Positions 1-8,503 of a DNA stretch of 64,000 nt are shown piece after piece. Below the pieces are notes generated by a model that saw nothing but the letters and a program-made list of their open reading frames with translations, was not told the DNA's origin and did not search any database. Source of the stretch: Paenibacillus sp. (lineage in GTDB: Bacteria > Bacillota > Bacilli > Paenibacillales > YIM-B00363); the NCBI RefSeq assembly GCF_031177825.1, contig NZ_JAPSKE010000027.1:1-64000 (forward strand). The letters are read 5' to 3'. Each line of letters opens with the position of its first letter. The first letter of the stretch is position 1. The position numbers and the translations under genes were made by a program.

Positions 1-1010
1 CGGTAGAGAGCCAGCAGGTGCCGTATCACGGAACGGCGAGCGAACCGCCCGCACCGACGAAAACGGGGCACACGTTCGATGGATGGTACACCGACAGCGC
101 GAGAACGACGGCGTATAACTTCGCTGCGCCGGTAACCGGGAACGTGACGCTGTACGCGAAGTGGACCGTGAACGAGTACACCGTAGATTTCAATACGGAC
201 GGCGGCAGCGCGGTGGAGAGCCACCAGGTGCCGTATCACGGAACGGCGAGCGAACCGACTGCACCGACGAAAACGGGGCACACGTTCGACGGGTGGTACA
301 CGGACAGCGCGAGAACGACGGCGTATAACTTCGCTGCGCCGGTAACCGGGAACGTGACGCTGTACGCGAAGTGGACCGTGAACGAGTACACCATTGATTT
401 CGATACGGACGGCGGCAGCACGGTAGAGAGCCAGCAGGTGCCGTATCGCGGAACGGCGAGCGAACCGCCCGCACCGACGAAAACGGGGCACACGTTCGAT
501 GGATGGTACACCGACAGCGGAAGAACGGCGGCGTATGACTTCGCCACGCCGGTGACGGGGAACGTGACGCTGTACGCAAAGTGGACCGTGAACGAGTACA
601 CCATTGATTTCGATACGGACGGCGGCAGCACGGTAGAGAGCCAGCAGGTGCCGTATCACGGAACGGCGAGCGAACCGCCCGCACCGACGAAAACGGGGCA
701 CACGTTCGATGGATGGTACACCGACAGCGGAAGAACGGCGGCGTATGACTTCGCCACGCCGGTGACGGGGAACGTGACGCTGTACGCAAAGTGGACCGTG
801 AACGAGTATACCATTGATTTCGATACGGACGGCGGCAGCACGGTAGAGAACCAGCAGGTGCCGTATCACGGAACGGCTATCGAACCGGCGACGCCGATTA
901 AATCGGGTTACACGTTCGACGGGTGGTTTTCGGACAGCGCGAGAACAACAGCCTATCAGTTTCACACGCCGGTGACCGATAATCTAAAAATATACGCCAA
1001 ATGGTCTCTC
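1..1010 (+). repeat. Tandem 210-bp coding repeats (InlB-type)
   Basis: The string CCGTATCACGGAACGGC (or with one change) recurs near 21, 231, 441, 651 and 861, an exact 210-bp period. The two middle units are almost identical at DNA level over their whole length; the last unit (after ~860) has diverged. The period is a multiple of three and the frame stays open, so this is a coding repeat prone to unit gain and loss. Confidence 0.95.
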
Positions 1011-2282
1011 CGTTCCGACACCTCTTCGCCGCCCGCCGCGCCGGTAGACGAGACGCCGAGTACGCCGAGTACGCCGGGAGGTGCGGTTTCCCAAGCCGAT
1101 CCGGAGCCTCCGATCCAAGTCGAACCGGAGGCGTTTGAAACCGAAGACGGGCGGAACGGCGTGCGTCTTCGGTTCGGCGAGGAGCAGGTCAGGGATATAT
1201 TCATCAACGCAGGTAACCGGTTGAAGACGGTCGAGGTCCCCGGAACGGAACCTGTAATTCAAGTGGAGTTTCCGAGCGAGTTACTCAAGGAGCTTGCATC
1301 CGCTCAACCCGATGCGGTCATTGAGGTCAAGGCGCGGGGAGCGGCCTATCGCGTCCCGGTAAGCTTGTTGGCCGGTACGAACGCGAGCGGTCCGGTCGCA
1401 GTACGCATCGCCCAAGGCAGTCCAGGCGCAACGAGACAGCTGAATGAATCGGCCGAGGGACGCGGGCTCCGGGTAGTTACGTCCGAACCGGTCGAGTTTG
1501 AACTAAGCGTCGGGGGCGCGATGATGACAGACTTTAACGGTGTGTATGTGGAACGAACCATATCGCTGCGGGAAGAACCGAATCCGGACGAAATGACGGC
1601 GATTTGGTTGGATGAGAGGGGAGTGCCCCATTTTGTTCCGTCCCGATTTTCGACCCAAGACGGCCTTTCCGTCGTGACGATTTTTTCGCCGCATAACAGC
1701 GTCTACGCCGTGGTCGAGTCGCAGAATCGTTTTCAAGATATGGAAAACCATTGGGCTCGAGAAGAGGTGGAGCTCCTTGCCAATAAGCTGGTCGTGAACG
1801 GCACCGCCGACGGCATCTACAACCCCGATGTCCGAATTACTCGCGGGGAGTTTGTCGGAATGTTGGTTCGCTCCCTTGGGCTGATGCAAGAAGGGCAGGC
1901 ATCCTTCACGGATGTCGGCTCCGACGATTGGTTTGCGAGTTCGGCTGCGGCGGCTTACCGCGCCGGAATCGTGTCCGGCTATGAAGACGGCTCCTTCCGG
2001 CCCCATGCTTATGTCACCCGCGAACAGATGGCGGTCATGATCTTGCGTGCGGTCGAATTTACCGGTCAACGTCTCCCCGAAGCGAAGTCGACCGCGTTGG
2101 GCGCGTTCGCCGATCGAACGGAAATTGCGCAGTGGGCGGCGGACGCCGTCGATCAAGCATGGTCGGCCGGACTGATGAGAGGGACCGCCGAAGGGGTGTT
2201 CGCGCCGAAGGAGCAAACGACGCGGGCGGAATGCGCGGTCATATTGAAACGAGTAATGGAATATGTAGGATTTATTGATTAA
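1..2282 (+). CDS. SLH-domain surface protein with InlB-type repeats (5' end outside window)
   Basis: The reading frame is open from base 3, so the start lies upstream of the window; about 759 residues are visible. The first ~330 residues are four to five tandem ~70-residue repeats with the pattern GYTFDGWYTD...YAKW, typical of InlB B-repeat/Flg_new domains of Gram-positive surface proteins. A proline/serine-rich linker and a ~230-residue beta-rich stalk follow. Three SLH domains begin near residues 577 (FQDMENHW), 636 (FTDVGSDDW) and 701 (FADRTEIAQW), running to the C-terminus. SLH domains bind pyruvylated secondary cell-wall polymer, so the protein should be displayed on the cell wall. The repeats probably act as spacer or adhesive modules. 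The ligand cannot be read from the sequence. A terminator-like hairpin follows. Confidence 0.93.
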   Translation, partial: VESQQVPYHGTASEPPAPTKTGHTFDGWYTDSARTTAYNFAAPVTGNVTLYAKWTVNEYTVDFNTDGGSAVESHQVPYHGTASEPTAPTKTGHTFDGWYTDSARTTAYNFAAPVTGNVTLYAKWTVNEYTIDFDTDGGSTVESQQVPYRGTASEPPAPTKTGHTFDGWYTDSGRTAAYDFATPVTGNVTLYAKWTVNEYTIDFDTDGGSTVESQQVPYHGTASEPPAPTKTGHTFDGWYTDSGRTAAYDFATPVTGNVTLYAKWTVNEYTIDFDTDGGSTVENQQVPYHGTAIEPATPIKSGYTFDGWFSDSARTTAYQFHTPVTDNLKIYAKWSLRSDTSSPPAAPVDETPSTPSTPGGAVSQADPEPPIQVEPEAFETEDGRNGVRLRFGEEQVRDIFINAGNRLKTVEVPGTEPVIQVEFPSELLKELASAQPDAVIEVKARGAAYRVPVSLLAGTNASGPVAVRIAQGSPGATRQLNESAEGRGLRVVTSEPVEFELSVGGAMMTDFNGVYVERTISLREEPNPDEMTAIWLDERGVPHFVPSRFSTQDGLSVVTIFSPHNSVYAVVESQNRFQDMENHWAREEVELLANKLVVNGTADGIYNPDVRITRGEFVGMLVRSLGLMQEGQASFTDVGSDDWFASSAAAAYRAGIVSGYEDGSFRPHAYVTREQMAVMILRAVEFTGQRLPEAKSTALGAFADRTEIAQWAADAVDQAWSAGLMRGTAEGVFAPKEQTTRAECAVILKRVMEYVGFID

Positions 2283-2350
2283 CCGAACATCAGGGACGCC
2301 TAATTCGGCTACGGAAAAACGCTTGCCAATACGCAGGCGTTTCAGATTGC

Positions 2351-2394
2351 AGAAAAACTCCTCTGTTTCCAACATGGAACTCAGGAGTTTTTCT
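2351..2394 (+). terminator. Rho-independent terminator after the SLH gene
   Basis: A perfect 12-bp stem, AGAAAAACTCCT paired with AGGAGTTTTTCT, encloses a 20-base loop and ends in a T-rich tract. A weaker stem (AAACGCTTGC / GCAGGCGTTT, 2317-2342) precedes it. Confidence 0.8.
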
Positions 2395-2557
2395 TGCTTT
2401 CGGACTGCGAAGCGCAAGAATGTAGCAAATCGTGGTTTTGAAGCACCTGCCCTCAGTGCCTTCTCCGGGTTGAAGGAGTAAAAGACCAAAACAATAGTTT
2501 GGATAATTTTGGGTTCCAATGTTTTAATTATATTGTACAAATACATTGGAGGTGACG

Positions 2558-3259
2558 ATGAATGGTATGACGATTCGCGACGAATCTTGGCAAGGAAGCG
2601 TGACTGGAAGCGCGGATAACGCAAGATTCAGCAGTTCACAACGAAAAGCAGCGAAAAGGAGAATGGAGCATATGCTAAGCAAAAAAACGAATAATGCCGA
2701 TGTTATCGGCTACTGTTGCATGAGAATTCCAGTATCGGATTTGAAAAAATCGGTAGATTTTTATTGCAATGGATTGGGTTACGAATTGAATTCGGCGGAT
2801 TATCAGTTTGGAGAAGCGCATGTCGCATTGAAAAACGGAAATGGCCCGGGTATCTTTTTGATGGAAACCAAACCGGAAAATGTCACACAATTGAAGTTTG
2901 TATTTCCTCGTTCATTCTTTATCACAAGCGGCACGGGGCACGTGACGATGGTTGAGATGTTAACGAATGATTTGCTGGCTTTGCATGAACGGATTCAACA
3001 AGCTGGAGCGCATATCGATAAAGAACCTGTATTTACTAATGATTTCGGTTATTTCACCTTTTATGACCCGGATGGGCACTATATTCGTGCGGTCGAAGAA
3101 AGAGGCGTGTATTTCGAATTAAAACAAAGAATGAGTTCAACGCTTGAACGGGAACTGACCGAGCATGAGGATCGATTGATAAGGGGGTTATGCGAAAAGA
3201 CGAGCGTGGAACAGCAAAAATTTCTCAGCTCCCTCATCTCGGAAATTCGAGGTTCTTAA
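2558..3259 (+). CDS. VOC (glyoxalase/bleomycin-resistance fold) family protein
   Basis: One VOC domain starts at VIGYCCMRIPVSDLKKSVDFY and ends at FYDPDGHYIRAVEE, the usual beta-alpha-beta-beta-beta pattern with the closing DPDGH motif. VOC proteins are small metal-dependent lyases, isomerases, dioxygenases or binding proteins; the substrate cannot be told here. A ~50-residue charged C-terminal tail (LERELTEHEDRLIRGLCEK) is unusual. Two starts are plausible: ATG 2558 behind GGAGGTGA, used here, or ATG 2672 behind AAAAGGAG, which removes a 38-residue Ser/Arg-rich leader and gives a more typical VOC N-terminus. The gene stands alone between the SLH gene and an old yellow enzyme homologue. Confidence 0.82.
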   Translation: MNGMTIRDESWQGSVTGSADNARFSSSQRKAAKRRMEHMLSKKTNNADVIGYCCMRIPVSDLKKSVDFYCNGLGYELNSADYQFGEAHVALKNGNGPGIFLMETKPENVTQLKFVFPRSFFITSGTGHVTMVEMLTNDLLALHERIQQAGAHIDKEPVFTNDFGYFTFYDPDGHYIRAVEERGVYFELKQRMSSTLERELTEHEDRLIRGLCEKTSVEQQKFLSSLISEIRGS

Positions 3260-3606
3260 GCAGGAGTCACAAAAATCACACAAACTCTTACAAGCGGATC
3301 CAGGCAGAAGCCAGAGGAAGGGACTTACGGGAATACCAGCGCAACCCTTCTGCCTCGATCACGCGCCCCTCTTATCCACAATGGCGAAGCAGCCCTCCTG
3401 GTTGACAACTTGAGTATATTACCTGTGCGGGAACCGAAGTCTCCGCAAGTGAATGAACCCTCCTTTATTTTTAAATCATTCCCCCAAATAAAACAATGAA
3501 ATAAAAGGAAACATGAGAAAATACCGCGATTTCGTTATGTTTCTATAAGGGTTAATTTTATAAAATGGAAACGGAAGCAACAAACAACAACGAAGGAGGC
3601 TACCAG
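3260..3606. other. Intergenic stretch without a supported gene
   Basis: The frame of the VOC gene stays open for 79 codons after its stop (3260-3499), but no start or ribosome site supports a separate gene and the translation matches no family I recognise. From 3460 the DNA is AT-rich and probably holds the promoter of the next gene, although no clear -35/-10 pair was seen. Confidence 0.4.
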
Positions 3607-4632
3607 GTGTCAATCTTGTTCAGTCCGTTCACAATTCGCGGGATGACGTTAAAGAATCGGATTATGATGTCGCCGATGGGAACGGTGGCGGCCGACGAGC
3701 ATGGCTGTTTGTCGGAGTGGCAGTTTATCCATTACGGCGCCCGAGCGGTAGGTCAAGCGGGTTTAATTATAATCGAGGTGACGGCGGTCGAAGAGAGAGG
3801 CGCCGATCCCGGCTCGCTAGGACTCTGGAACGACAGTCAAATGGATAAACTATCAGAACTCATTCGCATCATCAAGCGTCAAGGAGCCAAGGTCGGCGTT
3901 CAGCTCGGCCACGCCGGCCGAAAGAAAGAGACGGGACTGGGGCTGTCCTCCTCCGGTCTGCCGTTCAGGGGCAGGCGCACGGAAGCTCTAAATGTAGCAG
4001 GTATTCTGGAAATCGTAAAGGCGTTCGGTCGAGCGGCATATCGAGCGAAGCAAGCCGGCGTCGACGTCATCGAACTCCATGCCGCGCATGGCTATTTAAT
4101 AAATGATTTCCTTTCGCCTCTAACGAACGTACGCGAAGACCATTATGGAGGGAGCCATGAAAATCGGTATCGGTTCCTCGGTGAAATCATTGACAGCGTG
4201 CGGGAAGTATGGGAAGGGCCCCTCTTCGTAAGGGTATCGGCCAATGAGTATGAAGAAGGCGGGAACGGAATCGAGGATCATCTTATTTTCGCATCTTATA
4301 TGAAAAAACAGGGGGTCGACCTGATTGACGCCAGCAGCGGCGGCGTTACCGATCGAAAGCCGGAAGTGTTTCCCGGCTATCAAGTGAGATATGCACAAGC
4401 AATCCGGCAGCAGGGGCAACTGCCTACCGCGGCGGTGGGGTTAATCACGACAGGGAAGCAAGCCGAGGACATATTGCGCGAAGGCAGTGCCGACCTTATC
4501 GCCGTCGGACGAGCCCTGATGCGGGATCCGTATTGGCCGCGGACCGCAGCCGAGCAGCTTGGCGAGACGATCCCGGAACCTAATTCTTACCGTGGACTGT
4601 GGTTCCCGAGGGGATATACCGAGGGGGGCTAA
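3607..4632 (+). CDS. NADH:flavin oxidoreductase / old yellow enzyme family (YqjM/NamA-like)
   Basis: A 341-residue FMN TIM barrel very like YqjM/NamA (338 aa), which reduces activated C=C bonds with NADPH. Seen: Gln99 in VGVQLGHAGRK, the substrate-binding pair His158/His161 with Tyr163 in HAAHGYLINDFLSP, the YGGSHENRYRF segment and Arg209 in LFVRVSA. The GTG start at 3607 is chosen because GAAGGAGG lies just upstream and the protein then begins at the family's usual place; an upstream ATG at 3565 has no such site. Odd point: the redox-tuning cysteine of the YqjM class (MSPMCMY) is missing; the protein reads MSPMGTV. Enzyme class is secure, but substrate range and reactivity may differ from NamA. 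Confidence 0.9.
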   Translation: MSILFSPFTIRGMTLKNRIMMSPMGTVAADEHGCLSEWQFIHYGARAVGQAGLIIIEVTAVEERGADPGSLGLWNDSQMDKLSELIRIIKRQGAKVGVQLGHAGRKKETGLGLSSSGLPFRGRRTEALNVAGILEIVKAFGRAAYRAKQAGVDVIELHAAHGYLINDFLSPLTNVREDHYGGSHENRYRFLGEIIDSVREVWEGPLFVRVSANEYEEGGNGIEDHLIFASYMKKQGVDLIDASSGGVTDRKPEVFPGYQVRYAQAIRQQGQLPTAAVGLITTGKQAEDILREGSADLIAVGRALMRDPYWPRTAAEQLGETIPEPNSYRGLWFPRGYTEGG

Positions 4633-4646
4633 CGAACCCCGAAGAA

Positions 4647-4670
4647 GCCGGACTACATTGTAGTTCCGGC
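4647..4670 (+). terminator. Hairpin after the old yellow enzyme gene
   Basis: GCCGGA-CTAC pairs with GTAG-TTCCGGC around a 3-base loop with one bulged T, between two convergent genes. There is no long T-run, so termination efficiency is uncertain. Confidence 0.4.
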
Positions 4671-4722
4671 ACGCGGTCTTTGCTCTGGTGTGCGCAGCTC
4701 CGCACTTCGCAGACGCTCTCCC

Positions 4723-5259
4723 TTACGCCCAGAAGGTAGGGTATTTGCGTCGTTGATCCAAATTGTTAATTACCAACGCTGTCAGCACGATCGCTAAGGA
4801 GCCGGCGAGAACGGGAGTCAATAAGAATAGCCAAGGGCTGCCCTCCATAATGACGACGATCGGATCCGCCCCCGCCGGCGGGTGCGTCGTGCGAGTCAAG
4901 TGCATGAGCGCGACGGACAGTCCAACCGCCAACGCGATAACCCAGGGATCATTCCCGAAGAGCTTCAGTAAAATTAACCCGACGAAGGTGGAGAGCAAAT
5001 GCCCTCCGACGATGTTCCTTGGTTGGGAGAGCGGTGCATCCCACACGCCGAAGGCTAACACGCAGCTGGCTCCGAAAGGCGCCATCATCCATGCGGATTG
5101 CGTTGCATCGGTGAGCCACGCCAGAAGACCGATCGCCGTGAAACCGCCCAAGAAGCCGATCAAGGCAGTGCGTGGAGCGACGGAGAGCGGATTCCTCCCA
5201 TTCCCCTTCATTTTAGAAAAATACTTCGCAACCTTGTTCTCCAACATGTTGAAACCCAT
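4723..5259 (-). CDS. HPP family integral membrane protein
   Basis: A 178-residue protein with about four hydrophobic segments and the family-defining motif RTTHPPAGADP (His-Pro-Pro) in a loop between membrane helices. HPP proteins are small integral membrane proteins, some linked to nitrite transport in plastids and cyanobacteria and some fused to CBS domains; this one has no CBS domain. The start at 5259 (MGFNMLENKVAKYF) is preferred because a G-rich ribosome site lies directly upstream; a longer frame to 5397 would add an unconserved leader. The ribosome site is an 11-base homopolymer G tract on the coding strand. Converges with the oxidoreductase gene and diverges from the GntR gene. Function unproven. 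Confidence 0.8.
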   Translation of the reverse strand: MGFNMLENKVAKYFSKMKGNGRNPLSVAPRTALIGFLGGFTAIGLLAWLTDATQSAWMMAPFGASCVLAFGVWDAPLSQPRNIVGGHLLSTFVGLILLKLFGNDPWVIALAVGLSVALMHLTRTTHPPAGADPIVVIMEGSPWLFLLTPVLAGSLAIVLTALVINNLDQRRKYPTFWA

Positions 5260-5260
5260 T

Positions 5261-5271
5261 CCCCCCCCCCC
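5261..5271 (-). repeat. Poly-G tract (11 bases on coding strand) at the HPP ribosome site
   Basis: Eleven consecutive C on the + strand sit one base upstream of the HPP start codon and provide its only purine-rich Shine-Dalgarno-like sequence. Confidence 0.7.
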
Positions 5272-5390
5272 TATAAATAACCATATAAATATGATTGAAA
5301 TGCTAATGAATTGGTTATTTAAGATATTATTAGGTTTGTAATTCGACGTCAACCTATATTTTGGCGAAGCAGGCATTCGAGCCGGCACGG

Positions 5391-5419
5391 TTTCCATGAC
5401 CTAACGGCTGCGGTATAAT
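5391..5419 (+). promoter_or_regulatory. Putative sigma-A promoter of the GntR/CGNR operon
   Basis: TTTCCA (5391-5396), a 17-base spacer and a consensus TATAAT (5414-5419) lie 40 bases before the GntR start. The -10 is perfect, the -35 matches 4 of 6. Confidence 0.55.
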
Positions 5420-5458
5420 TTATATATACTTTCCTACCAAAAATTTTGGGGGATTTCG

Positions 5459-6418
5459 ATGATAAAAGGCTATGTTCTGCAAGCGGACCCCGAATTTGCG
5501 TATGGCTTGAATTTGCAAATCAAGGAGCAGCTAAAGTGGCTCATCGGAGTCGGAGCGATCGGACCCGGCGAGCTGCTCCCTCCTGCGCAACAGCTGGCGG
5601 ACCAGCTAGGCGTGAACCGCAACACAGTAACCCTTGTTTACACGCAGTTGCGCGACGAAGGCCTCGTATCGATCAAGAAGGGGCGGGGGACGCAAGTCGC
5701 AGAAGGAACGGCGACGGACCGATTGCGGGAGTCGCGAGGTTCGATGTACGAAATGTTGAATCGGATAGCCGAGGATGCGGCCGCTGACGGCAACGACTTG
5801 AACGAGTTGATCGTTGCGTCGTTTGCCTTCGTTCAGTTATTCCGTCGCAAAGACGTGCACAAAAAGAAAATCCTTTTTATCGAATGCCGCGAGCACGACT
5901 ATCCGTTCTACCGAAGTCAAGTCGAGCAATGCTCGGGCGGGGAACTCGTAAGCGTGTTTTTAGAGGATATCGCAAGCAACCCTCGGGTCTTAGAGGAGGC
6001 TGCGAAGCAAGCGCAATTGGCCGTTACAACTTTGAATCATGCCGAAGAGGTAAGAAAGTTGCTTTCCGACAAACCGCTGCGGCTTGTGACCATTGGAGCG
6101 ACGGCCGATATATCCGTGCTGCTCGATATCGCAAAAATCGAGGCGGGAAGCAAGATCGCTTTCGTTTGCCTGGGGAAGCGGGGGGGACAGTGGATGGCGG
6201 AAAGGGTGGAGGCTGCCGGAATCCGTCATTTCGATATTTCCGCTGCGGGTACCGATGACAAAGAGGGACTTTGGGAAGCTATAAGGGAGTCAAACCGGGT
6301 TTTCGCATCCTCGGCGGTATTCGACGAACTCAAGGTTCTAGCGCCGGACAAGGTTTCCTTGTTCCCGCTTGTTTTGGAGAGGAGCAGCGAGGAATTCATC
6401 AGAGAAGCGGCCAAGTAA
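5459..6418 (+). CDS. GntR-family transcriptional regulator
   Basis: 319 residues. The first ~75 form a winged helix-turn-helix of the GntR type: GELLPPAQQLADQLGVNRNTVTLVYTQL followed by DEGLVSIKKGRGTQV. The remaining ~240 residues are not an aminotransferase (no PLP lysine region as in MocR proteins) and are too long for the short YtrA dimerisation tail. They read as an alpha/beta effector-binding domain with alternating hydrophobic strands (KKKILFIEC, LAVTTLN, RLVTIGA, KIAFVCLG). The inducer is unknown. The start follows GGGGGA. The downstream CGNR gene begins 14 bases after the stop and its ribosome site overlaps this gene's end, so the two are probably co-transcribed and may regulate the same targets. 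Confidence 0.85.
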   Translation: MIKGYVLQADPEFAYGLNLQIKEQLKWLIGVGAIGPGELLPPAQQLADQLGVNRNTVTLVYTQLRDEGLVSIKKGRGTQVAEGTATDRLRESRGSMYEMLNRIAEDAAADGNDLNELIVASFAFVQLFRRKDVHKKKILFIECREHDYPFYRSQVEQCSGGELVSVFLEDIASNPRVLEEAAKQAQLAVTTLNHAEEVRKLLSDKPLRLVTIGATADISVLLDIAKIEAGSKIAFVCLGKRGGQWMAERVEAAGIRHFDISAAGTDDKEGLWEAIRESNRVFASSAVFDELKVLAPDKVSLFPLVLERSSEEFIREAAK

Positions 6419-6432
6419 GGAGTTGTGCACAC

Positions 6433-7050
6433 ATGCCAAAGAAAATAGCCCCGACCTTTTATTTTATCGGGAATCATCCCGTTATCGATTTTGTAAATAC
6501 GGTAATTCCGATAGACGGAAAGCTTGTCGATTTGTTGGGAAGCCTTGCGGAACTGTTGGATTGGATGGTAATAGCAGGCTTCCTGCGCAAAGACGAAGCG
6601 GCGGACTACGTCCGTAAGTGGGAAGGAGGGAGCGAGGAAACGGAAGTTCTGGAGACCGCCCGAACATTGCGTAATGGACTGGCGGAATTGTTGGGAGCGG
6701 ACAAAGCGGGACACGACGGTTCCGATGGGATCGAAACGGTCAATCGATTGCTGAAGGAAAGGATCGTAACGACAAGGCTCCTTCGTCGGAGCGATGGCGG
6801 CTTTATCGCCGAACGGCGGACGTTGATGCGAACCCCCCTCGAGCTATTGGTCCCGATCGCGGAAGCGGCGGTCGATTTCTTTAGCCGATGCGATTCGGGA
6901 TTGGTGAAGAAATGCGAAAATCCGGATTGCGTTCTTCGATTTTACGATCAAAGCCGAAACGCAACGCGACGTTGGTGCAGTCAGAAAACTTGCGGGAATC
7001 GGATGAAAGTGGCGGCTTTCATGGAACGGCGGAGACAACAACGAGAATAA
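6433..7050 (+). CDS. CGNR zinc-finger / ABATE-domain protein, putative regulator
   Basis: 205 residues. The N-terminal part (FYFIGNHPVIDFVNTV...) matches the ABATE domain. The C-terminus carries a CGNR zinc finger with Cys161/Cys166 (CENPDC) and Cys182/Cys187 (WCSQKTCGNR). Proteins of this build are thought to be DNA-binding transcriptional regulators related to stress or antibiotic-related operons; direct evidence is thin. The start at 6433 follows AAGGAG, which straddles the GntR stop codon; an in-frame upstream extension from 6271 overlaps the GntR gene and is rejected. A strong terminator follows, so GntR and CGNR form a two-gene operon. Confidence 0.85.
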   Translation: MPKKIAPTFYFIGNHPVIDFVNTVIPIDGKLVDLLGSLAELLDWMVIAGFLRKDEAADYVRKWEGGSEETEVLETARTLRNGLAELLGADKAGHDGSDGIETVNRLLKERIVTTRLLRRSDGGFIAERRTLMRTPLELLVPIAEAAVDFFSRCDSGLVKKCENPDCVLRFYDQSRNATRRWCSQKTCGNRMKVAAFMERRRQQRE

Positions 7051-7063
7051 GAATTGGCTGCAC

Positions 7064-7089
7064 CCTGGATGATCATCCAGGTTTTTTTT
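7064..7089 (+). terminator. Rho-independent terminator of the GntR/CGNR operon
   Basis: The perfect 18-bp palindrome CCTGGATGATCATCCAGG is followed directly by eight T residues. Confidence 0.92.
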
Positions 7090-7121
7090 GTTTTGTTTTT
7101 ATTAATACCCAAAAACAATGT

Positions 7122-7149
7122 TTGCATATTAAATAAACGAGTGTATAAT
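7122..7149 (+). promoter_or_regulatory. Sigma-A promoter for the PNPOx-like gene
   Basis: TTGCAT (7122-7127), 16 bases, TATAAT (7144-7149), then AAGGGGGTGA before the ATG at 7193. Confidence 0.7.
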
Positions 7150-7192
7150 ACCCTTATCGGAGGAATGGGGGTTAAAAAGGGGGTGAAACTAA

Positions 7193-8104
7193 ATGGACGA
7201 TGTATATCATGCGGGGGAGTTGAAGGTTCAAGAGATGGCCGGCGTACGGATCGTCGCCCAACGAAACGGCGCGTCGGTTAAACCTACCATCGTAAAAGGT
7301 GCGTCCGCTTTTCTTCGAACGCAACCCCTTATTGTGGCCTCATCCGTCGACAAGGAAGGAAGAGTGTGGAGTTCTCTCCTTACGGGACCGCCGGGGTTTA
7401 TCGAGCCCGTATCCGAAACGACGTTAACGATCTCGTCCAAACCCGCCGCGAACGATCCGATGTTGGAGAATGTCGATATGAACCCGCAAATCGGTTTATT
7501 GGCGATCGACTTCATGCGCAGAATCCGTCTTCGGATAAACGGTAAGGGGAGATACGACGATACGGGAAAACTATGGGTTACGACGGAGCAAGTGTACGGG
7601 AACTGCCCGAAGTACATACAGAAGCGTTCGCCGAAGCCGATCGGCGGTTACCACAGATCTCTTAGTTCCTCTCGCCGAAGGCACAGCCTCGATTCAGAAC
7701 AACAGGAATGGATTCGCAAGAGCGACACGTTCTTCATCGGCAGCGTCAGTTCGGAAGGGAAAGCGGACGCTTCTCACCGAGGGGGGAATCCCGGATTCGT
7801 AAAAGTGGTCGATGTAAAGACGTTATTGTTTCCTGACTATTTCGGGAATTCCATGTTTAATACGTTAGGAAATATACACAGCAACCCTAACTCCGGACTA
7901 TTATTTTTAGATTTCAAGAGCGGCCACTCGCTTCAACTCACCGGTCGGTCGCATATCGTTTGGGACCCTATCGAGATTTCACGGTTTTCCGGGGCGGAAA
8001 GACTGGTTCGGTTCGAGGTCGACGAAGTCGTATATACCGAGAACGGCAGCCCGTGGCAATGGGATTTCGATGAGTTTTCTCCGGCGAATCCGACGTTGAA
8101 TTAA
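7193..8104 (+). CDS. Pyridoxamine 5'-phosphate oxidase-like FMN-binding protein
   Basis: 303 residues with two PNPOx-like split-barrel halves. The first holds FLRTQPLIVASSVDKEGRVWSSLLTGPPGF. The second holds DTFFIGSVSSEGKADASHRGGNPGFVKVVD and ends in GNSMFNTLGNIHSNPNSGLLFLDF, a pattern common in the FMN-dependent class annotated as pyridoxamine 5'-phosphate oxidase family. These are generally flavin or heme split-barrel oxidoreductases; few of this length have known substrates, and true PdxH activity is unlikely. A clear promoter and an AAGGGGGTG ribosome site precede it. The DsrE gene follows after 30 bases and is probably co-transcribed. Confidence 0.85.
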   Translation: MDDVYHAGELKVQEMAGVRIVAQRNGASVKPTIVKGASAFLRTQPLIVASSVDKEGRVWSSLLTGPPGFIEPVSETTLTISSKPAANDPMLENVDMNPQIGLLAIDFMRRIRLRINGKGRYDDTGKLWVTTEQVYGNCPKYIQKRSPKPIGGYHRSLSSSRRRHSLDSEQQEWIRKSDTFFIGSVSSEGKADASHRGGNPGFVKVVDVKTLLFPDYFGNSMFNTLGNIHSNPNSGLLFLDFKSGHSLQLTGRSHIVWDPIEISRFSGAERLVRFEVDEVVYTENGSPWQWDFDEFSPANPTLN

Positions 8105-8134
8105 CTATTGAAGGATATAGGAGGATGAAACTTT

Positions 8135-8503
8135 ATGGCGGTGTCTAACAAGTTTGTTTTTATTATTCAGGCGAATCAACAGGATGTAGGGAAAGCCGTT
8201 CACGGCCTGCTTTACGGCAAGGAGCTCTACGACGAGGGGTTCGAGGTCGAAATCGTGTTCGATGGCGCCGGCACGCAATGGCCTGATGAGTTGAGCAAGG
8301 CGAACCACCCGTTTCATCCGTTATACAAACAAGTCTTGCAAGCGGGACTGATCAAGGGCGGGTGCCAGGCATGTTCCGGATTTTTCGAAACGGAAACCGA
8401 AATGAAAGAGGCGGGGGTTCCGACCGTGGGGAATCACAAAACCGGGGGGCATCTTCCGTTCGCTCAGTATGTGAAAGACGGTTATTTTCCGATCGTTTTA
8501 TAG
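8135..8503 (+). CDS. DsrE-family protein
   Basis: 122 residues of the DsrE/DsrF-like alpha/beta fold: an N-terminal strand KFVFIIQAN, then ELYDEGFEVEIVFDGAGTQW and a late GCQACSGFF segment with two cysteines three apart. DsrE-like proteins take part in sulfur relay or act as small binding proteins. The Cys-x-x-Cys here could be redox-active or metal-binding, which is inference. The ribosome site is AGGAGGATG. It follows the PNPOx-like gene. An SRPBCC gene remnant begins directly after its stop codon in the same frame. Confidence 0.85.
   Translation: MAVSNKFVFIIQANQQDVGKAVHGLLYGKELYDEGFEVEIVFDGAGTQWPDELSKANHPFHPLYKQVLQAGLIKGGCQACSGFFETETEMKEAGVPTVGNHKTGGHLPFAQYVKDGYFPIVL

Noticed and set aside
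190-841. Minus-strand open frames with internal repeats opposite the SLH gene
   Set aside because: They mirror the InlB repeats on the coding strand; composition and lack of ribosome sites mark them as shadows.
1-1010. Evenly spaced repeats considered as a CRISPR array
   Set aside because: The 210-bp period is one continuous coding repeat with no short palindromic repeat/spacer pattern.
3260-3499. Open frame continuing after the VOC stop
   Set aside because: No start, ribosome site or recognisable family; could be chance or an unidentifiable remnant.
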